DNA of 30,074 bases, from assembly GCA_902562015.1 (NCBI GenBank), contig CACERX010000014.1:1-30074 (forward strand). Reading direction: 5' to 3'. Below are positions 1-7,257 of this stretch, piece by piece (position 1 is the first letter of the stretch; the number at the start of each line of letters is the position of its first letter). Made by a program: the position numbers and the translations under genes. The notes below the pieces were generated by a model. It was not told the origin of the DNA, did no database searches, and was given only the letters and a program-made list of their open reading frames with translations. The DNA is from an uncultured SAR324 cluster bacterium. Lineage in GTDB: Bacteria > SAR324 > NAC60-12.

Positions 1-2
1 TA

Positions 3-383
3 ATATGGATTTCTGAACCAGATTTCATTAAAGCCTCTAGAGCTGAAAAGGCAACAATTTATATTGGGGATTATGCATTTGAATTGTCAAGTGAAGGTCG
101 TGACGCATGGAAGATAATGATGGACAAAGATCTTCTACTGGGAATTATGGACGAAGAACAGCAACGCGAATATGGGAAATATCCTCATGAGAAAAAAGAG
201 AAAAAAGAACTAGACTTGCGCGGAAAAAGAATGGCTTCAGACGCAGAAGAATCCACTTGGAAAATGATTGAAAATTCTAATAGTCCTGAAGATTTCCGCT
301 ATTTTCTTGAACAGTTTCCGGATAGTCCATATGCTATTCCAGCAAAACTAAAACTTAATCAGCTAGAACGTAAAAGTCAATGA
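3..383 (+). CDS. C-terminal part of an unidentified protein (5' end outside window)
   Basis: The reading frame is open from the first bases of the window to a TGA at 381-383, so this is the last ~126 residues of a longer protein. The first possible in-window start is a TTG at 84, but upstream codons read well in the same frame, so I do not accept it as a start. The middle is highly charged (many Lys and Glu). The last ~45 residues carry a pattern of the type W-x2-I-x-NS-x2-DF-x2-FL-x2-FP-x-S-x-YA-x3-A-x2-L. This helical repeat is often found near the C-termini of caspase-like (peptidase C14) and other bacterial surface or signalling proteins. The catalytic or main domain is not visible, so no function is assigned. 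It converges with the DCC-family gene on the other strand, 17 nt away. Confidence 0.7.
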   Translation: MWISEPDFIKASRAEKATIYIGDYAFELSSEGRDAWKIMMDKDLLLGIMDEEQQREYGKYPHEKKEKKELDLRGKRMASDAEESTWKMIENSNSPEDFRYFLEQFPDSPYAIPAKLKLNQLERKSQ

Positions 384-400
384 AATGCAGTCCAGAACTT

Positions 401-805
401 TTATGATTTTTCGGTCAAAAAACGTTCTCTAAGCTCAGGAGTCGGAACCATGCACTGCTCACTCCTGCCAAACAATTTGTAGCGGTATTTTGCGAATGAA
501 TGGTAAATTATATCACGAAAGGGAAGAGGTAAAACAGACAATAATTGAAGATGTCTTTCCCATCCATTCAAATATGAAAATATTCTTAATGCTGCTGTAC
601 TGCTTAACGAGAATCTTTCCCCTTCAAAAAAAACTAGACTGCCAGTATAGTTAACATCTATTTTATGTTCTTTCAACATTTTTCTGCCAACTGAGCTTTG
701 CAGCGGTGCAAAAAGGATTTTCTTGGCTGTATCTCTGCGAACAATCAACCTTACCCAGGTATTACAGAAGTTACAGTGTCCATCAAACAACAGGATCGGC
801 ATCAT
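401..805 (-). CDS. DCC-family thiol-disulfide oxidoreductase-like protein (DUF393)
   Basis: This 134-residue protein has the family hallmark near its N-terminus: a hydrophobic strand followed by FDGHCNFC, a C-x2-C redox-type motif. It is followed by a basic helix and the FAPLQS element typical of DUF393/YuxK. The length is normal for the family. The biochemical role of the family is not well defined; a thioredoxin-like thiol-disulfide function is inferred from the CxxC. The gene is divergent from the vitamin K-dependent carboxylase homologue at 1065. In many bacteria DCC and HTTM/carboxylase domains are neighbours or fused, so a shared pathway is plausible. The start at 805 (MMPILLFDG) puts the motif in its usual place. 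Confidence 0.85.
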   Translation of the reverse strand: MMPILLFDGHCNFCNTWVRLIVRRDTAKKILFAPLQSSVGRKMLKEHKIDVNYTGSLVFFEGERFSLSSTAALRIFSYLNGWERHLQLLSVLPLPFRDIIYHSFAKYRYKLFGRSEQCMVPTPELRERFLTEKS

Positions 806-952
806 TTTTACAGTTAGACTTATTTATAACGAAAAGAAGTAGTTTCTAAACTGTCGGTATGTGAAAATGCAAAATTTCAAAAAAATTAAATTTACTTTTA
901 AAGAGACAATTTTCAAAAACTGAATAAATTATTATAGAAAAAACATTTTTTA

Positions 953-995
953 AGTATTTTACCATATTGAACCCATTTTCTGACTGTAAAATACT
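953..995. promoter_or_regulatory. Perfect 10-bp inverted repeat between the DCC gene and the carboxylase homologue
   Basis: AGTATTTTAC at 953-962 is the exact reverse complement of GTAAAATACT at 986-995, with 23 nt between. It lies in the 259-nt divergent gap, about 70 nt before the start of the carboxylase homologue. It may be an operator or a transcript hairpin. The rest of the gap is AT-rich and I see no convincing promoter pair in it. Confidence 0.35.
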
Positions 996-1064
996 GGATC
1001 AGATTTGAAAACAAGTAAATATAATTATAGTTCAAATCCTAAATGATTGGAATAGGTTCTTGTA

Positions 1065-2453
1065 ATGAATAGTTGTACTAAAAAACTCATTAATAAAACT
1101 CAACAACCAACTGATGTGGCAAGCTTGGTTTTTTTCCGCGTCGGGTTCGGCCTTATAATGTTATGGGAGATTTCTAGGTATTTTTATTATGACTGGATTG
1201 AAGACATTTATTCTAAACCTCAGTTTCATTTTAAGTATCAATGGTTTCAATGGGTAGGACCTTTACCAGCAGATGGTATGTATATAGTTTTCGGAGGACT
1301 AGGTATCCTTGCCTTAATGATATCATTAGGTTTGTATTACAGAACTGCATCAATACTTTTTTTCCTAGGATACACCTATGTTTTCCTAATTGACCAGGCA
1401 GCTTATAACAATCATTTTTACTTAATCTGCCTGTTGAGTTTTATACTGGCATTAGCTCCATTGAACAGTTCATATTCATTGGATGTGCTGAGGGGAAATG
1501 TTTCACAAGTTGAAAAATTACCTGCCTTTTGGCTATGGCTGATTAGGTTTCACATGGGAGTAGTTTATTTTTACGGAGGCATTGCCAAGTTTGATCCTGA
1601 CTGGCTAGGAGGACTTGCTCCGAAAGAACTAATGTCAATTGCAAACCGAGGAACCGTCCTAGAGTCTCTTATAGAATATGCTTGGGTTCCTTATTTCTAC
1701 TCTTGGGTTGGAATGCTTTTCGATTTGTTGACTCCATTCTTGATGCTCTGGAAACCTGTCCGCAAATGGGCATTTCTTGCTGCTGTAATATTTCATATAA
1801 ACAATTACTTTGTTTTTCCGATAGGAATCTTTCCTATTTTATCTATTGTACTGACTCTGATGTTTTTTGATGCTGATTTTCCAAAAAAAATAACTCATAT
1901 AAGGCTACGGACCAGAATTAATTTATATTATCGCGAACTTGTATCAAAAGTTGAAAAAAAACATTCTAAAGTAGAAATCCTTGATATCAGAACAGGTATT
2001 TCCAAAATTTTGTTATTGTTTATTGGACTTTACTCAGCAGTCCATCTTGTTTTACCGTTCCGTCACTTGCTTTATCCTGGAGTAACCAACTGGCATGAAG
2101 AGGGTCATTATTTTGCCTGGCGCATGATGCTCCGTCAAAAAATAACCCGCATACAGTTTAATGTCACGCATCCTAAGACAGGTGAGCAGAGGTATGCTGA
2201 TCCAGTTGATTATCTCAATTCTTCTCAGTTCAAGGTTTTTGCAGGGAATCCTGGAATGATTCTGCTGTTTGCTCACCACTTAGATCAGCTTGTAAAAAAC
2301 AACGCAGGTTTTGATCCAATAATTACTGCTAAAATTAATGTCAGTCTTAATGGAAGACAGTTCAGGGAACTGGTTGATCCGAATCTTGATCTATCCAAAA
2401 TTCCTGCTTATGAGCCAAGCTTTAATTGGATCAAATCATTTGAGAAAAGATGA
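1065..2453 (+). CDS. Vitamin K-dependent gamma-carboxylase homologue (HTTM domain), integral membrane
   Basis: This 462-residue protein has several hydrophobic segments in its first ~330 residues and a soluble C-terminal part, as in the HTTM/vitamin K-dependent gamma-carboxylase family. Conserved family elements visible are an NNHFYL stretch (about residues 115-120) and GGIAKFDPDW (171-180). Lys175 in the second aligns with the catalytic-base lysine (K218) of human GGCX. Further on, EEGHYFAWRMMLR (about 345-357) matches the family's highly conserved C-terminal block. Family members use reduced vitamin K, O2 and CO2 to carboxylate glutamate; the bacterial substrates are unknown. The human enzyme is longer (758 residues), but compact bacterial forms are normal. 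The ATG at 1065 has only a poor upstream AGG-like site (around 1055). The gene is divergent from the DCC-family gene, possibly functionally linked. No substrate protein with a Glu-rich domain is evident nearby. Confidence 0.88.
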   Translation: MNSCTKKLINKTQQPTDVASLVFFRVGFGLIMLWEISRYFYYDWIEDIYSKPQFHFKYQWFQWVGPLPADGMYIVFGGLGILALMISLGLYYRTASILFFLGYTYVFLIDQAAYNNHFYLICLLSFILALAPLNSSYSLDVLRGNVSQVEKLPAFWLWLIRFHMGVVYFYGGIAKFDPDWLGGLAPKELMSIANRGTVLESLIEYAWVPYFYSWVGMLFDLLTPFLMLWKPVRKWAFLAAVIFHINNYFVFPIGIFPILSIVLTLMFFDADFPKKITHIRLRTRINLYYRELVSKVEKKHSKVEILDIRTGISKILLLFIGLYSAVHLVLPFRHLLYPGVTNWHEEGHYFAWRMMLRQKITRIQFNVTHPKTGEQRYADPVDYLNSSQFKVFAGNPGMILLFAHHLDQLVKNNAGFDPIITAKINVSLNGRQFRELVDPNLDLSKIPAYEPSFNWIKSFEKR

Positions 2454-2775
2454 TTTTACAATTATTCCTTTAATTTAAAAAGCCTAATGAAACTTTACCT
2501 TATTAAGTCCAACTCCACCTGTTGAATTTAATATTAATTTTGAATTAAGCTAGATCCTTTTGAAAGAATTAGACCACCTCGTTCCGTTTTTTCCAAAATT
2601 TAAAACCACAGTCTATATCAAGTTTTAAATACCCTTAAGACGAATCCAAATGTTGTTTTTTTTAAAGTCGAAGATATAAGTTTTCCTATATTCCTTCTGA
2701 ATTCAAGTTACAGATTTTTTATTTTCAGCGGAAGAGGAGAGATGGAAAAATGAAGTTTAGGAAGGAAACAGTAGA
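2454..2775. other. Non-coding gap between carboxylase homologue and porin terminator
   Basis: About 320 nt of AT-rich sequence between two convergent genes. I see no credible gene, RNA or repeat in it. A purine-rich stretch near 2730-2765 resembles a ribosome binding site followed by short ATG frames, but these run straight into the porin terminator and porin 3' end. Confidence 0.5.
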
Positions 2776-2820
2776 AATAAAAAAACGGGATCATCTGCAA
2801 AAAGCAAACGATCCCGTTTA
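2776..2820 (-). terminator. Rho-independent terminator of the porin gene
   Basis: AAACGGGATC (2783-2792) and GATCCCGTTT (2810-2819) form a perfect 10-bp stem around a 17-nt loop. Read on the minus strand, the stem runs directly into a T-run (A-run 2779-2785 on the plus strand). It lies about 60 nt after the porin stop codon, in the right orientation. Confidence 0.9.
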
Positions 2821-2875
2821 TAACTTGTTCAAATTGAAAACTCAGACTTTAAAGCCCGAAATATTAATTTTTCAA

Positions 2876-4087
2876 TTAGAAACTGTATGACATGGCTACT
2901 TCAATGTCGGTCATACTGTAACCGTCATAAGTACCATCAGTCTGTGAACGAGTTTGACTTCCATATCCTACTTTTAGGGAAGCTGGACCAACTGTTGTGT
3001 TGTAGCCAAGTTCCATGCCGGAATATGCATAGGGGTTACCCGCAGTTCCGGATGTAGTTGTAGTCTCCTCGTAATTACCAATGTATAAAATAACGGTATC
3101 TGAACCAAGTGCGTAAGTTAAACCAAACTCACTGCCACTGTATTCTACTCCGTTAGAAGTACTACTTCCATCAGCTTTGTATGTACCATAACTGATGAAA
3201 GGATCAATATCACCAAGATCAATCCCTACTCCAAGACCCATAGTCGAGGAAGTGGTTGCTAATGATGAAGGATCTGTACTAGCGCCACCAACATCTTCTG
3301 TTGATGCGTTACAAATAGTTACACCGACAGCAGCTGGGCCAAATGTTCCATTGAACCCAAATCCGGTACCTGTTGTACTGGTACCTGAATTTCCAGCAGC
3401 TTCGCCATCTACATACTCACCAGCGCCACACATATCATTTGCTTCGCTAGATTTCTGATATGCAACAGTTGCGCTCATAGCGTCATTGATCTTGTATCCA
3501 AGTGAAACTCCATGGAAACTGTCAACGAAAGCACCAACTGCAATATCATCATCACTTGGATCAAAACTCACTGCACCAGCAGCTTGGCTACCAGAAGAAG
3601 CATTCTGATTGGAAAGGTGTCCGGCTTCTCCCAGAACGATTGTCATTGTTCCATCAGTAACAGTAACATTGGTGTAATCTTCATCAGTTTGTGCCATACA
3701 GCCAGATGTTGCTGAACTATTTGTGCCATTATCGATACATCCAGGACGATCCCTGTTATAGGAAACGCTACCTGATGCTGTCCAGTTACCAACTTTCGAG
3801 GAACCGGAGACTGCTATAGTCTCATCCAAGTTACCATCCCAGTCTATGGTATAGGACAAAGAAGCACTCTTGTTACCATCACTGTGACTTGAAGCCAGCT
3901 TTAGACTAGAGCCTTCACTACTCGCACCACCACTTGTTACTGTATTGGCAGATGTGCTAGCTGTGGTATTTGTTATATTAAACTTACCTAACGCTGATCC
4001 GCTTGCTGAGAAATCCCAGGCAAACGCAGGTGCCGCAAGTGCGACGGAAGCAACAGCGGCTAGCATTATTTTGCTTAATTGTTTCAT
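2876..4087 (-). CDS. Outer-membrane porin (16-18-strand beta-barrel type)
   Basis: The 403-residue product starts with a clear signal peptide: MKQLSK, a hydrophobic core, and AFA before W24 as the likely cleavage site. The mature protein is rich in Gly, Ser, Thr, Asp and Tyr, has alternating polar/hydrophobic stretches, and ends in an aromatic residue (SYSF), the usual C-terminal signature for BAM-dependent insertion of outer-membrane barrels. It should form a passive diffusion channel. Acidic residues far outnumber basic ones, which may bias selectivity towards cations, but that is inference. An AAGGAG ribosome binding site (4092-4097 on the plus strand) sits 4 nt before the ATG. The gene is monocistronic: own promoter (4577-4604), long leader, own terminator. 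It matches the general porin pattern rather than a named porin. Confidence 0.88.
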   Translation of the reverse strand: MKQLSKIMLAAVASVALAAPAFAWDFSASGSALGKFNITNTTASTSANTVTSGGASSEGSSLKLASSHSDGNKSASLSYTIDWDGNLDETIAVSGSSKVGNWTASGSVSYNRDRPGCIDNGTNSSATSGCMAQTDEDYTNVTVTDGTMTIVLGEAGHLSNQNASSGSQAAGAVSFDPSDDDIAVGAFVDSFHGVSLGYKINDAMSATVAYQKSSEANDMCGAGEYVDGEAAGNSGTSTTGTGFGFNGTFGPAAVGVTICNASTEDVGGASTDPSSLATTSSTMGLGVGIDLGDIDPFISYGTYKADGSSTSNGVEYSGSEFGLTYALGSDTVILYIGNYEETTTTSGTAGNPYAYSGMELGYNTTVGPASLKVGYGSQTRSQTDGTYDGYSMTDIEVAMSYSF

Positions 4088-4570
4088 AACTCTCCTTAGA
4101 AATTGTTATGAGTTTGTTCGCGATCCAAACCATTTGGAAGCAAACTCAATATTACGGCTGCTGCAACCAACACGGTTTCCCAGCCTTAATGCGGCTTTGG
4201 GAGACGCTCCCAAAAACCCAAGGTTTTACCCTATCCAAAGAGATAGTGCACCTTTTGGGCCAAATACCGCTGAAGCAGAAAACAAAGCTTCTCCAAAACA
4301 CCGCTGAAATCCTCTACCTCAAATGAATCTGCCGTAAGGCAGAATGCTAACCTTAAAAACCCTTAATTTTCAGCTTATATTTGAGCGAAATCCCTCGAAA
4401 GCGACTGTTTCTGAGTCAGGCCGCCAGCTGCACATATCGAAGTTTCTGCGATTGAGTTTAACTACTCCTGACGGCTTTAGATAACGCTACCCCCAAAATA
4501 AGGAGGGATGTCACCGCCAAGGAGTTTCGTTCAAACATTTACTTATATAAACGGTTCTATCAGATATAGC
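4088..4570 (-). ncRNA. Long hairpin-rich 5' leader of the porin mRNA (unknown regulatory RNA or embedded sRNA)
   Basis: The sigma70-like promoter at 4577-4604 places the start of transcription near 4570, giving about 480 nt before the porin ATG. This stretch is visibly richer in G+C than ordinary intergenic DNA here. It contains several perfect hairpins: GAGTTTG/CAAACTC (4110-4116 with 4141-4147) enclosing TCCAAA/TTTGGA with a 3-nt loop; an 8-bp stem with 3-nt loop (4196-4214); TCTGCC-GTAA-GGCAGA (4328-4343); and ACTCCT with AGGAGT (4464-4469 with 4520-4525), continued by GGC/GCC. The first ends 13 nt before the Shine-Dalgarno sequence and could affect translation. I recognise no known riboswitch core, tmRNA, 6S or RNase P motif. 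It could instead be an independent sRNA, or hold remains of a decayed gene. Confidence 0.5.
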
Positions 4571-4576
4571 ACTTAC

Positions 4577-4604
4577 ATTATCTAATTTATACCAGATATG
4601 TCAA
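4577..4604 (-). promoter_or_regulatory. Sigma70-type promoter of the porin leader
   Basis: On the minus strand a perfect TTGACA (-35, plus-strand 4599-4604) is followed after 16 nt by GATAAT (-10, plus-strand 4577-4582), five of six matches to TATAAT. TAATGT with an 18-nt spacer is an alternative -10. It is the best-looking promoter in the window and points at the porin. Confidence 0.65.
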
Positions 4605-4873
4605 GAAAAAAATTATTTTTTTATTTTTTATAATGACTAGAATTCACAGTTTTTACTTTGTCTAGATTAGAATTATTCCTAAATTTTTTCAAGACTTTAT
4701 TATGAATAATTTTTCCTTTCTAGACTATGATTTTTAATGAGAGCAAACATAAATCTCTTCCTTAAGTTTGAAACAGAGTATTTAAATAAACTACTGATTG
4801 ACAAAGTAATTTGTTAGGTTAATTGAGCATTATAATTGCTGCTGCAAATCAACTATGTTATTAAATATTAGCT

Positions 4874-5782
4874 TCAAGCAGAAAGAATAAACTGCCTGTC
4901 TTCCATCAACTCCAGTCCAGAACCAACCCAATCTTCTGCTTCAAAACCCTGGAGCATTTCAAATACCTCTTGACGTGCAGTTAAACTAACAGGTGAATAA
5001 GGAAGACGAAATACTGGCTGAATAGCTCCAGTCATGCTCAATACTGTATTCAGTGCGTTCGGACTAGGAACATGAAACAACCAAGCCATTAGTGGTTGAA
5101 GGCGTTCATTCAGTTCAGGATCGTCATTATCCATCAGACGTCTCATGAGACCAGGGAACAGATTGCTGATTACTGAAATCACCCCGTGAGCACCATGTCT
5201 ATGACGTCCCTCAAAACACTGGTCATCATTTCCGGACCAGCAAGCAATGCCTTTTGATTCATAGGAACCCATTCTTTCATTACCCGCACATTCTTTCATT
5301 CCAACAAAATTTTGATGTTCTGCTAGTTTTTCAATTAAGTCAGGCTGCAAATCCTGCCCCGTGCGTGAAGGAACGTTGTATATAATTGAAGGTCCTAAAT
5401 CCATAACCCTTGTGAAATGCTCCTTAAGGCCTGCTTCGGAAGTTTTACCATAATAAGGATTTATCTGTAGTGCAGCGTCCATTCCGAATGAAAAACCATA
5501 TTTAGTGCCTTTCAATGCCTCTCTGGTATTATTGCTTCCCGTGTTGCCGACAATAGCCAGTTTATCTCCAAATTTATTAACGCAGTGCGCAATAAGCATA
5601 AGATGCTCTTCCCAGTCCATCAGGTGTCCTTCTCCTGTTGTGCCACAAACAATAAGGCCCTCAACACCGTTTTTGATCTGTGCTTCTACCAAACTGTCAA
5701 AGGATACCAGGTCCACTTCCCCATCTGGCCTATAAGGAGTCTTGATGGCAGTCAAGAGACTTGCAGGTTTTATTCTTTCCAT
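4874..5782 (-). CDS. dapA: 4-hydroxy-tetrahydrodipicolinate synthase, plant-type
   Basis: The enzyme condenses pyruvate with aspartate semialdehyde, the first committed step of lysine/diaminopimelate synthesis (cytoplasm). The 302-residue protein has all key residues: Thr48-Thr49 in GTTGEG, Tyr111, Tyr135 and Arg140 in YNVPSRTGQ, and the Schiff-base Lys163 in GMKECAGN. Its wording is strikingly that of the plant enzymes: LLTAIKTPY near the N-terminus, GNTGSNNTREA, INPYYGKTS, GPSIIYNVPSRTGQD and WSGNDDQC. These blocks differ from E. coli DapA. A role in lysine synthesis is therefore favoured over the sister NanA/KDG aldolases. The gene stands alone, 160 nt downstream of the small exported protein gene (5947-6405) on the same strand. 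No lysine riboswitch is seen upstream and no clear terminator follows. Confidence 0.9.
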   Translation of the reverse strand: MERIKPASLLTAIKTPYRPDGEVDLVSFDSLVEAQIKNGVEGLIVCGTTGEGHLMDWEEHLMLIAHCVNKFGDKLAIVGNTGSNNTREALKGTKYGFSFGMDAALQINPYYGKTSEAGLKEHFTRVMDLGPSIIYNVPSRTGQDLQPDLIEKLAEHQNFVGMKECAGNERMGSYESKGIACWSGNDDQCFEGRHRHGAHGVISVISNLFPGLMRRLMDNDDPELNERLQPLMAWLFHVPSPNALNTVLSMTGAIQPVFRLPYSPVSLTARQEVFEMLQGFEAEDWVGSGLELMEDRQFILSA

Positions 5783-5946
5783 ACTTTTTTATTGCTTATG
5801 AGCTCCATTAAATTTAAGAAAGGATGTTTTTGAATTTTTGCTTTATTTTTGAGTAGAATCAGATTCAAAAGAAGCACTTTTACGCCAAATTTTTTGCACA
5901 CTTTACTTCAAATAGCAAAAAGGTTCAAGGCAGTCAGTAAAATATT

Positions 5947-6405
5947 TTATGGAGCATTTATCAGGTTAGATTCGTAGTAGCGGGTATAAAGATTCCCACG
6001 TTCAGCAAACCTTACCCCGTAAATATTACTTCTTAATCCTGGACGAAAAAAACTGTTCTCAATTTCACCAATCCACCGATCAGTCAAATGCTTCTTAAGC
6101 ACTATTTGAACACGGTCGCCAGGTTTAAACCGAGGATTAATAGCCTTTGGTTGGGGACATATTTTTTTGTAAAGAGAAGTGTCGCCATAACAGATCCAAG
6201 AAGCTCGGATAATCACACCTATCCGCTGTGGCCCCCCGTTCACCTGGATAAAGTCTGATGGTGAAAAAGATGTTATTACTTTACGTGAAGTGTTTGCGAT
6301 CCTGTCAAATACTTCAAATTCATATGCTCTATATTCCGCGAAAGCTGAATTCATAGATACCATAAAAAGCATTTGGAAAAAACAGAGACTAAATTTACTC
6401 TTCAT
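5947..6405 (-). CDS. Small exported protein of unknown function
   Basis: A 152-residue protein with a Sec signal peptide (basic MKSK, hydrophobic core, likely cleavage after AFA near residue 23). The mature part has two cysteines (in SWICYGDTSLYKKICPQP) that could form a disulfide bond, then FKPGDRVQIVLKKHLTDRWIG. The latter looks like a small beta-barrel of SH3 or Tudor type, although I cannot name a family. Its start overlaps the end of the pentapeptide-repeat gene by 4 nt (ATGA), which indicates translational coupling. It is therefore probably co-expressed with that gene and the FapA-like gene. Function unknown. Confidence 0.75.
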   Translation of the reverse strand: MKSKFSLCFFQMLFMVSMNSAFAEYRAYEFEVFDRIANTSRKVITSFSPSDFIQVNGGPQRIGVIIRASWICYGDTSLYKKICPQPKAINPRFKPGDRVQIVLKKHLTDRWIGEIENSFFRPGLRSNIYGVRFAERGNLYTRYYESNLINAP

Positions 6406-7253
6406 TTGTTTATTCCCTCCAGGTTTGCTCCGTCGTATATTGTATCCTGATCCAAAACACCGTTCATAGAAGACCCTTCAAAATCGCTTTTAGATAAATC
6501 CGCCATTGTCAAATTTGCCCGATCGAGGTTTACGTTCTTCAAGTCTGCTCCTACAGCTTTAGCCCCAATCATTGTCACGGAATTTAAGACTGAAGAACTC
6601 AAACGTGCGTTTTGCAAAGTTGCGGAAAAAAGTTTTGCCCTACTTAGGTCGCATTCCTGCAATGAAGCTTCAGAAAAATTACAGAAATTAAATTTTGTCC
6701 CCTGAAGCTTCGAAGAATCCATCTGCGCACCCGAAAATTCTGACCCTGTAAAATCTGAATCTTCGGCTATTATGCCAAATGCCTTGCATGCACTGAAATC
6801 ACAAATATGCAGCTTTGCTCCCTTCAAATTGGAACCAGACAAAGTTGAAAATGAGAAATTACACAGGTCTCCATCAATTTCAGATAAAACTGAGTTTTTG
6901 AGGAAAGTTCCACTTAAATCAGCACTATGAAAAATTGCCTTTTTGAAGTTTACCTCAACAAAAACACTGTCTCGCAAATCTGATTTACTGAAATCACACA
7001 TTTTGAATGAAGATTCTTGCACAGTACAATCTTGCATTTCACATTCATCAATGAGACATTCATCGAATCGCGAGAATGAAATAATTGATCCTTTGAAGCT
7101 ACTTCCAGAAAATTTGCATTTTGTAAAAGATGCTCCTTCAAAATTAAAATCATCAAGCTTCATCCCGGTCAGGTCTAACTCCTTTAAAGGATCACGATGC
7201 TTCACACGTCTCTCAACTTCTTTCCTTGACAAATCACCCATAAATAGTGTCAA
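6402..7253 (-). CDS. Pentapeptide-repeat protein
   Basis: This 283-residue protein consists almost wholly of pentapeptide repeats. From about residue 30 to 275 there are tandem A/C/S-(D/N/x)-(L/F)-x-x units such as CDFSK SDLRD, ADLKN VNLDR ANLTM ADLSK. Such repeats fold into a right-handed quadrilateral beta-helix. Cysteine at the first position is unusually frequent (KCKF, MCDF, ICDF, FCNF, ECDL). There is no signal peptide or membrane segment, so it is likely cytoplasmic. Functions in the family range from gyrase protection to scaffolding, and nothing here decides between them. It lies 4 nt after the FapA-like gene and overlaps the next gene by 4 nt, giving a three-gene unit. Confidence 0.9.
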   Translation of the reverse strand: MTLFMGDLSRKEVERRVKHRDPLKELDLTGMKLDDFNFEGASFTKCKFSGSSFKGSIISFSRFDECLIDECEMQDCTVQESSFKMCDFSKSDLRDSVFVEVNFKKAIFHSADLSGTFLKNSVLSEIDGDLCNFSFSTLSGSNLKGAKLHICDFSACKAFGIIAEDSDFTGSEFSGAQMDSSKLQGTKFNFCNFSEASLQECDLSRAKLFSATLQNARLSSSVLNSVTMIGAKAVGADLKNVNLDRANLTMADLSKSDFEGSSMNGVLDQDTIYDGANLEGINK

Positions 7254-7257
7254 AAGC

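Noticed and set aside
401..430. Bidirectional terminator between the first gene and the DCC-family gene
   Set aside because: The TTTTT/AAAAA pairing around CGGTC is only A-T rich and has no G-C stem.
2751..2894. Short plus-strand frame (about 47 codons) after a purine-rich site
   Set aside because: It runs through the porin terminator and into the porin 3' end, so its codons are explained by those elements.
3945..4326. Plus-strand open frames across the porin start and leader (3945-4307, 4108-4326)
   Set aside because: They are antisense to the signal peptide and the structured leader, have no convincing ribosome binding site, and resemble no protein family I recognise.
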